Shown here piece after piece: positions 48,719-53,775 of a DNA stretch of 53,775 bases; position 1 is the first letter of the stretch, and the number at the start of each line of letters is the position of its first letter. Source of the DNA: Nonomuraea sp. MG754425. Lineage in GTDB: Bacteria > Actinomycetota > Actinomycetes > Streptosporangiales > Streptosporangiaceae. Location: contig NZ_SSXE01000083.1 in the NCBI RefSeq assembly GCF_021699195.1, forward strand, positions 1 through 53,775, given 5' to 3'. A model generated the notes under the pieces. The model made no database searches and was not told where the DNA came from. It was given only the letters and a program-made list of their open reading frames with translations. The position numbers were made by a program, and so were the translations under genes.

Positions 48719-49377
48719 TCCGGGTCCTGCTGGTGGACGACCAGCCGCTGCTGCGCAGCGGGTTCCGGGCGCTGCTCGACCTGGAGGACGACATCGAGGT
48801 GGTGGCCGAGGCCGCCGACGGTCAGCAGGGCCTGGCCCTGGTCAGGGAGCACCGGCCGGACGTCGTGCTGGTCGACATCCGGATGCCGCTCCTCGACGGC
48901 ATCGAGGCCACCCGCCGCATCGCCGCCGACCCGGCCCTGTCCGGGGTGCGCGTGGTGATCCTGACCAACTACGGGCTGGACGAGTACGTCCTCGACGCGC
49001 TACGCGCCGGCGCGGCCGGGTTCCTCGTCAAGGACATCGTCCCGGACGACTTCCTGCACGCCGTGCGGGTCGCCGCGCGCGGTGACGCGCTGCTGGCCCC
49101 GTCCATCACCCGCATGCTGATCGAGCGGTACGTCGCCCAGCCGCCCCGCGCGAGCGCCGGCCCGCTGCTGGGGAAGCTGACCAACCGGGAGCGCGAGGCG
49201 GTCGCGCTGGTCGCCCAGGGCCTGTCGAACGACGAGATCGCGGCCCGCATGGTGATCAGTTCGCTGACCGCGAAAACCCACGTGAACCGGGCCATGGCCA
49301 AGCTGGACGCCCGCGACCGGGCGCAGCTCGTCATCCTCGCCTACGAGTCCGGTCTGGTCGTGCCCCGGGCCCGCTGA
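48715..49377 (+). CDS. LuxR/NarL-family response regulator
   Basis: 220 residues. Receiver domain 1-120 with acidic pocket D8-D9, phospho-acceptor D54 (VLVDIRMPLLDG), Thr switch in VVILTNYG and Lys in GFLVKDI. LuxR HTH at 150-215 (LTNREREAVALVAQGLSNDE, MVISSLTAKTHVNRAMAKL). Partner of the kinase encoded just upstream. Its stop codon is the first triplet of a 21-bp tandem repeat. Confidence 0.93.
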   Translation: MIRVLLVDDQPLLRSGFRALLDLEDDIEVVAEAADGQQGLALVREHRPDVVLVDIRMPLLDGIEATRRIAADPALSGVRVVILTNYGLDEYVLDALRAGAAGFLVKDIVPDDFLHAVRVAARGDALLAPSITRMLIERYVAQPPRASAGPLLGKLTNREREAVALVAQGLSNDEIAARMVISSLTAKTHVNRAMAKLDARDRAQLVILAYESGLVVPRAR

Positions 49378-49519
49378 GGCGGGGGCCGGGCCACCTGAGG
49401 CGGGGGCCGGGCCACCTGAGCCAGGCGTGCCGCCGGACGATCGGCAGCCCGAGGGTGGCGCCCGCTCCGGTGAGGGCGAGGCCGATGCCGAGCAGGCCGG
49501 TCTTCAACAACCGGTCCAC
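49331..49519 (-). CDS. possible small membrane protein, perhaps the 3' part of a broken gene
   Basis: A GTG-started 62-codon frame with a hydrophobic helix (LLKTGLLGIGLALTGAGATLGL), then VRRHAWLRWPGPR and a repeated, Pro/Arg-rich tail. The coding pattern continues upstream in the same frame (TKVKDAGEAAFGGLFSALAG, to about 49590) but without any start codon, back to the stop of the DUF4396 gene; the only ATG there (49590-49592) is in another frame. A one-base frameshift after that ATG would explain it. The tail overlaps the response regulator 3' end, which is rare, so the C-terminus may be secondary. Confidence 0.4.
   Translation of the reverse strand: MDRLLKTGLLGIGLALTGAGATLGLPIVRRHAWLRWPGPRLRWPGPRLSGPGARPDRTRRRG
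49375..49416. repeat. two tandem 21-bp repeats at the response-regulator stop
   Basis: A 21-bp unit beginning TGAGGCGGGGGCC occurs twice in tandem (49375-49395 and 49396-49416), followed by TGAG of a third. The first TGA is the response regulator stop. On the minus strand the unit encodes the 7-residue repeat RWPGPRL. Confidence 0.75.
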
Positions 49520-49606
49520 CCACGGCTGCCCGGCCAGGGCCGAGAAGAGACCGCCGAACGCGGCCTCCCCGGCGTCTTTGACCTTCGTCCCATGGGCGCG
49601 TTCCCG

Positions 49607-50128
49607 TCAGTGGTGGTAGGCGTGGATCACGGCGTGCCCCTTGCCGCGCCCGATGATCCACTTGTTCACGGGCGTGGTGACGAGGAAGGCGACGAGCAGC
49701 GAGAACGCCAGCGCGCCCCAGAACAGGAAGGAGGCGAGACCGGCGTCCATGGCCCCGGGGATGATCAGCATGATCCCGTTGTCGACGATCTCCATGACCA
49801 GGATCGACAGGGTGTCGGCGGCCAGCGCGAGCCGCAGCGCCGTCCGCCATGTGAGGCCCGCGCGGAACAGTCCCCGCAGGGTGAACGCGTAGCCGAAGAC
49901 GAACGCCAGGGCGACGGCCAGGAGGATGCTGGGCACGTCGTGCCAGCCCAGGGCGGTCGCGATCACCATGCCGAGGACCTCGCCGATGGCGCAGCCGGTG
50001 AGGCAGTGCAGGGTCGCGGACGCCGCCGTCCCCCAGGTCGCCTTCATCGGCCCGTGGTGAGCGTGGCCCGTCCCCTCAGCCTGATCGTGCGCGGGGGAGC
50101 CGTGGTCATGGTGCATAGATTCGGACAT
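49607..50128 (-). CDS. DUF4396 membrane protein with His-rich N-terminus
   Basis: 173 residues. The N-terminus is His-rich (MHHDHGSPAH, then GHAHHG, about residues 5-26), suggesting metal binding. Four membrane helices follow (ATLHCLTGCAIGEVLGMVIATA, ILLAVALAFVFGYAF, LALAADTLSILVMEIVD and FLFWGALAFSLLVAFLV), with conserved HCLTGC and DNGIM stretches of DUF4396. AAAGG lies 5 nt before the ATG. It is divergent from an arsenite-carrier-like gene and has a palindrome in its promoter, pointing to metal-responsive control. Confidence 0.85.
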   Translation of the reverse strand: MSESMHHDHGSPAHDQAEGTGHAHHGPMKATWGTAASATLHCLTGCAIGEVLGMVIATALGWHDVPSILLAVALAFVFGYAFTLRGLFRAGLTWRTALRLALAADTLSILVMEIVDNGIMLIIPGAMDAGLASFLFWGALAFSLLVAFLVTTPVNKWIIGRGKGHAVIHAYHH

Positions 50129-50141
50129 TGTTACCTTTCAG

Positions 50142-50154
50142 GCGAATCATTCGC
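50142..50154. promoter_or_regulatory. palindrome GCGAATCATTCGC upstream of DUF4396
   Basis: A perfect 13-bp palindrome followed by ATAT, 13 nt before the DUF4396 ATG and in unusually AT-rich surroundings. It resembles operators of small metal-sensing repressors. No such repressor gene is adjacent. Confidence 0.5.
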
Positions 50155-50286
50155 ATATCAGCGCGGCTCAACCTATACCCCCATCCCGTATCAAGGCAAC
50201 GGCGTTCCCCGCCCCGCTCCTGACCACCGGGCCGTTGCCGGTACCGTCACCTGCGACAGGCGGACGACACGAGCGGGAGACGATCG

Positions 50287-51267
50287 GTGACGCAGCAGGC
50301 TCGGGCCGCGGGGCTGGTCGCGGGGATGGAGCGGCACCAGGTCGCCGTCTACGTGGGGGCGATCACGGCGGGCGCGCTGGCGGGGTGGTCCGCCCCCGGG
50401 CTGGGTCCGGTGCTGGAGCACGCGATCAACCCGGTGCTGGCGGCCCTGCTGTACGTGACGTTCCTCCAGGTGCCCGCCGCCGAGTTGGTCCGGTCCCTGC
50501 GCGCGGGCCGCTTCCTGGGGGCCGCGCTGGTGGTGAACTTCGCCGTGGCGCCGCTGGTCGTCGCCGCCATGTTCACGTTCCTGCCCGCCGACCAGGCGGT
50601 GCGGCTGGGCGTGCTGCTCGTCCTGCTGACCCCGTGCGTGGACTACGTGATCGTCTTCACCGGGCTGGCGGGCGGCGACAGCCGGCGACTGCTGGCCGCG
50701 ACCCCGCTGCTGCTGCTCGCCCAGATGGCGCTGCTGCCGGTGCTGCTCGTGGCGTTCATGGGCGGCGAGCTGACCCGCGTCGTCGAACCGGGGCCGTTCG
50801 TCGAGGCGTTCGCCGTGCTGATCGTCGTCCCGCTGGCGCTGGCCTGGCTCACCCAGGCATGGGCGGCCCGCCGCCCGGCCGGACGCGCGGTCGCCGGGGC
50901 GGCGGGTGCGGCGATGGTGCCGCTGATGGCGGCCACCCTGGTCACGGTGGTCGCCTCCCAGGTGCCCAAGCTCGACGGCAACCTGGCCGCGGTGGCCGGG
51001 GCGGTGCCGTTCTACGTGCTGTTCCTGGCCGTGATGGCCGTGGCCGGGCTCGCCGTCGCCCGCCTGTTCCGCCTCGACGTCCCGGCGAGCCGGGCGATCG
51101 TGTTCACCGGCGCCACCCGCAACTCCCTGGTCGTGCTGCCGCTCGCGCTGGCGCTGCCCGACGGGCTGGCCGTCGCCGCGGTGGTCGTGGTCACCCAGAC
51201 CCTGGTGGAGGTGGTGGGCATGGTCGTCTGTGTACGCGTGGTGCCCCGCCTCCTCCCCCTGCGCTGA
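50287..51267 (+). CDS. ACR3/bile-acid-symporter-type arsenite carrier
   Basis: 326 residues with about ten membrane helices of the BART superfamily (SBF/ACR3). A conserved Cys lies in helix 4 (LLTPCVDYVIV, C117), matching the Cys needed for arsenite transport in ACR3. Other helices: NPVLAALLYVTFLQVP, GFTGATRNSLVVLPLALALP-like stretch near 270. GTG start, with GGGAG 8 nt upstream. No arsR or arsC adjoins, so arsenite export is inferred from family and Cys. A sodium/organic-acid symporter is the alternative. Confidence 0.78.
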   Translation: MTQQARAAGLVAGMERHQVAVYVGAITAGALAGWSAPGLGPVLEHAINPVLAALLYVTFLQVPAAELVRSLRAGRFLGAALVVNFAVAPLVVAAMFTFLPADQAVRLGVLLVLLTPCVDYVIVFTGLAGGDSRRLLAATPLLLLAQMALLPVLLVAFMGGELTRVVEPGPFVEAFAVLIVVPLALAWLTQAWAARRPAGRAVAGAAGAAMVPLMAATLVTVVASQVPKLDGNLAAVAGAVPFYVLFLAVMAVAGLAVARLFRLDVPASRAIVFTGATRNSLVVLPLALALPDGLAVAAVVVVTQTLVEVVGMVVCVRVVPRLLPLR

Positions 51268-51327
51268 CCGCCCCGCGGGGCCGAAAGGGGAGGACATCCG
51301 GCGGGCGGATCCGTCATGATCGCGTAA

Positions 51328-52092
51328 GTGGGATACGACGAACTGGTGGCCGAGGCGCTCGCGGCCCCGCTCGAAGGCTGGGACTTCTCCGCCCTGCGCG
51401 GCCGGGTGGTCGAGGACCCGCTGCCGTGGAGCTACCCGCGCCTCCTGCGGGCGCGCCTGCCCGGGGCGTCCTCGCTGCTCGACCTGGGCACGGGCGGCGG
51501 CGAGTTCCTGTCCGGGCTGGCCCCGCTCCCGCCCCGCACCGCCGCCACCGAGGGCCATCCGCCCAACCTGTCACCCGCCCGCCGCCGCCTGGAGCCGCTG
51601 GGCGTCGAGGTCGCGGCGAGCGGCGCGGACGGCGTCCTGCCGTTCCCCGAGGGCTCGTTCGCGCTGGTGGCCGGCCGGCACGCCGCCTACGACCCGTACG
51701 AGGTGCGCCGGGTGCTGACCGGCGACGGCCTGTTCGTCACCCAGCAGGTGGGTGGCCGTGACCTGGAGGAGCTCAACCTGGCCCTGGGTGCTCCCCCGCC
51801 CGTCCACCGCGGCTGGGACCTGCCCCGCGCGAGCGCCGCCCTGGCCGGGGCCGGGCTCGCCGTGACGTGGAGCCAGGAGGCGCGGGTGCGGACGACCTTC
51901 CACGACGTCGGCGCGCTCGTGCTGTTCCTGCGGCTCGTGTCGTGGCAGGTGCCGGGTTTCGACGTGGGCCGCTTCGACCGCCCGCTGCGCGTCCTGCACG
52001 AGGGAATGGCGCGCGGCGAACCGCTGACGGCGCACGCCCACCGCTTCGCCCTCCTGGCCGTCCCGGTCCGGCCGGACGACCTGCGCGGCTAG
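51328..52092 (+). CDS. class I SAM-dependent methyltransferase
   Basis: 254 residues. SAM motif I LLDLGTGGGEFLSGL near 49, acidic residue after strand 2 in TEGHPPN, motif VLPFPEGSFALVAGRHAAYD near 106, and a C-terminal VSWQVPGFDVGRF typical of the small Methyltransf_11-like group. GTG start without a clear ribosome binding site. Acceptor unknown. Its TAG stop shares the tetranucleotide CTAG with the stop of the convergent SixA remnant. Confidence 0.83.
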   Translation: MGYDELVAEALAAPLEGWDFSALRGRVVEDPLPWSYPRLLRARLPGASSLLDLGTGGGEFLSGLAPLPPRTAATEGHPPNLSPARRRLEPLGVEVAASGADGVLPFPEGSFALVAGRHAAYDPYEVRRVLTGDGLFVTQQVGGRDLEELNLALGAPPPVHRGWDLPRASAALAGAGLAVTWSQEARVRTTFHDVGALVLFLRLVSWQVPGFDVGRFDRPLRVLHEGMARGEPLTAHAHRFALLAVPVRPDDLRG

Positions 52093-52507
52093 CGCGGGGC
52101 CCAGAAGGCGACCAGGGTGGCCGCCCCGTGCTCCACGGCCTTCCACGGTCCGGTGCAGGTCAGCACCGCGATCGAGGCGGTGGGGAAGCCGGAGCGGTTC
52201 ATCCGGGCCGGCAGGTCGCCCTCGGCCTCGCCGGTCAGGGCGTCGGCCAGGGCGTGCACGCCGGGGTTGCCGCCCAGCACCAGGAGGTCGCCGACGTCGT
52301 CGGAGGTCTCGTTGACCAGCGCGAGCAGCTCTCCGAGACCGGCCTCGTACAGGCGCTCCTCGAAGACGGTCCGGGGACGCGCCGCGAGTTCGGCCGCCAT
52401 CAGCTTCCAGGTCTCCCGGCCGCGCGTGGCCGTGGTGACGAGCGCGAGACCGGGCGTGACGCCCGATCCGGCCAGCCACCGGCCGGCGGCGCGCGCCCCC
52501 GGTCCGC
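52089..52507 (-). pseudogene. 5'-truncated SixA-type histidine phosphatase
   Basis: The frame reads as the central and C-terminal parts of a SixA phosphohistidine phosphatase: GARAAGRWLAGSGVTPGLAL, VTTATRGRETWKLMAAELAA, FEERLYEAGLGELLALVNET and the second catalytic region LLVLGGNPGVHALADALTG, ending SIAVLTCTGPWKAVEHGAAT. In the family the last motif has His where Asn (GGNPG) stands here, though this position varies. The first ~35 residues, including the catalytic RHAKS, are absent. The sequence instead joins the 3' end of another small gene at about 52507. No start codon fits. Confidence 0.65.
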
Positions 52508-52782
52508 TCAGATGTTGACGGCGGCGTGCTCGCCGACGAACGCCTCCCGCAGGGCCGGCCGGGCCCCGGCCAGGCGGGCCTTGACGGTGCCGTCGGCGGT
52601 GACGAGCGCCGCGTCCGGGCCACTCATGGTCAGTTCGCTGCCGGTGGGCTCCAGGTCCTTGAGCTGCCCGGCGACGTGCACGGAGTCGGCCGCGCACAGG
52701 GGGCCGGCCGGGGTGAGGAGCTCGGGCGGATCGGCTTGGGCTCGAGGCTGAGCGACTCATAGTTCTCACGCAGCGAAGTCAC
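52508..52782 (-). pseudogene. small hypothetical gene with a one-base frameshift
   Basis: GTG 52782 has GGAG 8 nt upstream and reads TSLRENYESLSLEPKPIRP. The coding pattern then moves to another frame, ELLTPAGPLCAADSVHVAGQ then LKDLEPTGSELTM, through GARPALREAFVGEHAAVNI and a stop. Losing one base in the CGCCCG run near 52725 would explain it; restored, the protein would have about 91 residues. No family is recognised. It could be a real mutation or a sequencing error in a GC run. Confidence 0.5.
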
Positions 52783-52867
52783 GTGATAACTCCATGTCGT
52801 GACCTGCGAGATTTCGCGCACCGCCCGAACCGCCGGTCCGCATGTCGCCCGTCCCCCGAATCAGGCG

Positions 52868-53775
52868 TCAGAAGTCACGCGATGCCCTGCAGGTGTCCTC
52901 CCCCACCTCGCAGACGAAGCTCCCCGTATAGGCGGTGGGTGCGAAGATCCTCCCCGGGTTGCGGAACGGCTTCCCGGTGGACGTGCCGTCGGAGCGCACC
53001 ACCACGTCCTCCGCCTTTCCGTCCACCGTCACCTTCACGACCACCTCCCAGTCGACGTCCCAGGTGCTGCTGACGGCGAGGATCTCGAAGACGATGGGCT
53101 CGTTGAGGGTGAGGTGGACGAACTTCCGGTCGAAGTACGCGCGCCCCGGACGGCCGTCCTCCCCGACGGTGCGCAGGCGTTCGGTCGCCGGGTCCTCCTC
53201 GAAGACCACCACCCCCGACTCGATCTCCTCCGAGCCGCCCGTCGGCCCTCGCATCAGGGCGCCCGTCGGCGGCTCCCTGCGCTTCAGGACCCGGCCGGCG
53301 ATGTCGGTCACCCTGACCTCGCCCCTGCGGCGTCCCGTCAGCGAGAGCTTGAACCGGGTCCTGGCCGCGTCGCACGCGTCCGTGAGGCAGAACCGGGAGT
53401 GCCGCAGGCCGCCGTGCGCGGCGGCGAAGGCGGCGGCGGCCCGCTGGCTGGACGGCAGGTTCTCCAGTTCCCGGGCGGCCTGGTCGGACAGCGGCCGATC
53501 GAACACCCAGCCCATGTCCACGTCGTCTTCCCAGGATTCCTCGATGCCGGCCCTGATCGGCGGCTCGGCGACGGACACCCCTTCCTTGACGTCCTCCTGG
53601 AACGGTCCGACCAGTACCGTGGCCACGAGGACGACGACCGCCAGCACGACGGGCACCGTGATGCCGGTGAGGATGGCCATCCGGTGCTGCGACCGGCTCT
53701 CGCCCTGTTCCGGGCCGCCCGGCGGGATCCACCGGGTGGCCCGGAACAGGGCGAGAGCCGGTCGCAGCACCGGAT
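52868..53775 (-). CDS. membrane-anchored hypothetical protein, 5' end beyond or at the window edge
   Basis: About 300 residues from a GTG at 53770; the frame is open to the edge, and an ATG at 53680 is another possible start. One membrane helix (ILTGITVPVVLAVVVLVATVLVG) is followed by an outer domain of ~245 residues, rich in charged and beta-forming stretches (RFKLSLTGRRRGEVRVTDIA, FVHLTLNEPIVFEILAVSS, WEVVVKVTVDG) with four Cys, the last two near the end (FVCEVGEDTC). No family recognised. The first 30 codons lie in a large inverted repeat, so that part may not be genuine. Confidence 0.7.
   Translation of the reverse strand, partial: PVLRPALALFRATRWIPPGGPEQGESRSQHRMAILTGITVPVVLAVVVLVATVLVGPFQEDVKEGVSVAEPPIRAGIEESWEDDVDMGWVFDRPLSDQAARELENLPSSQRAAAAFAAAHGGLRHSRFCLTDACDAARTRFKLSLTGRRRGEVRVTDIAGRVLKRREPPTGALMRGPTGGSEEIESGVVVFEEDPATERLRTVGEDGRPGRAYFDRKFVHLTLNEPIVFEILAVSSTWDVDWEVVVKVTVDGKAEDVVVRSDGTSTGKPFRNPGRIFAPTAYTGSFVCEVGEDTCRASRDF
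53679..53775. repeat. 97-nt near-perfect palindrome reaching the window end
   Basis: Arms 53679-53716 and 53738-53775 are perfect inverted copies over 38 bp, starting ATCCGGTGCTGCGACC. The 21-nt centre is itself nearly symmetric (CCCGG...CCGGG around GATCC). The second arm ends exactly at the last base, so the repeat may continue beyond. It falls inside a coding region. Confidence 0.9.

Noticed and set aside
1..53775. tRNA, rRNA or riboswitch genes
   Set aside because: I looked for TPsiC-loop-like GTTCRA sequences with acceptor pairing, rRNA signatures and common riboswitch cores and found nothing convincing. A covariance-model scan would be decisive.

Overview
The window comes from a very GC-rich actinomycete chromosome. 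Codons end overwhelmingly in G/C, GTG and TTG starts are common, neighbouring genes often overlap as ATGA or GTGA, and some promoters sit so close to the ATG that the mRNA must be leaderless. The gene content (DUF6300, DUF6223, peptidase-inhibitor-I36-like exoprotein, tandem latex-clearing proteins, CadI/ArsR) fits the Streptosporangiales (Nonomuraea, Streptosporangium or Actinomadura type). That placement is inference. I see no rRNA, tRNA, CRISPR array or intact mobile element.

Layout. 0-5 kb: a small secreted I36-like protein, then dnaE coupled to a DUF6300 gene, both strands ending at a shared hairpin. 5-16.5 kb: accessory metabolism and regulation, with a LysR regulator, O-methyltransferase, one-TM surface protein, PLP class V enzyme, a divergent cadI/arsR pair, carboxylesterase/TetR pair, alpha/beta hydrolase, a 38-residue mini-gene and an aldo/keto reductase behind a MerR-type promoter. 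16.6-24.8 kb: a degenerate tyrosine recombinase, then a rubber-degradation locus on the minus strand: two Tat-exported Lcp rubber oxygenases followed by a two-subunit molybdenum hydroxylase, with a divergent TetR regulator and a long dyad between them.

24.8-38 kb: an MprF-like protein, a CadC/CzrA-like ArsR sensor with a CDF metal exporter, a Tat-exported class V aminotransferase, a His-rich small protein/cysteine synthase-like/MFS operon, a BtrH-like protein, HAD hydrolase, TetR, ion channel and P-type ATPase. 38-43.6 kb: the most striking region. A universal stress protein gene has lost its stop codon at what looks like a deletion joint, and its frame runs into a compact RiPP operon for a thiazole/oxazole-modified peptide (TOMM). 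The operon encodes a 225-residue precursor with a roughly 200-residue leader and a Ser/Cys/Thr tail, a ThiF-like leader-binding protein, a YcaO cyclodehydratase and a SagB-type azoline dehydrogenase. No transporter or leader peptidase is encoded next to it.

43.6-53.8 kb: a HAD phosphoglucomutase/GH65 phosphorylase pair, a decayed hemerythrin-like gene, DUF6223 divergent from a NarL-type two-component system, a DUF4396 metal-related membrane protein divergent from an ACR3-like arsenite carrier, a methyltransferase, a truncated SixA phosphatase and a frameshifted small gene. The window ends in a membrane protein gene carrying a perfect 38-bp inverted repeat that reaches the last base. The 38.9, 46.7, 49.5 and 52.1-52.8 kb sites all show gene decay, so this is a fluid accessory region.
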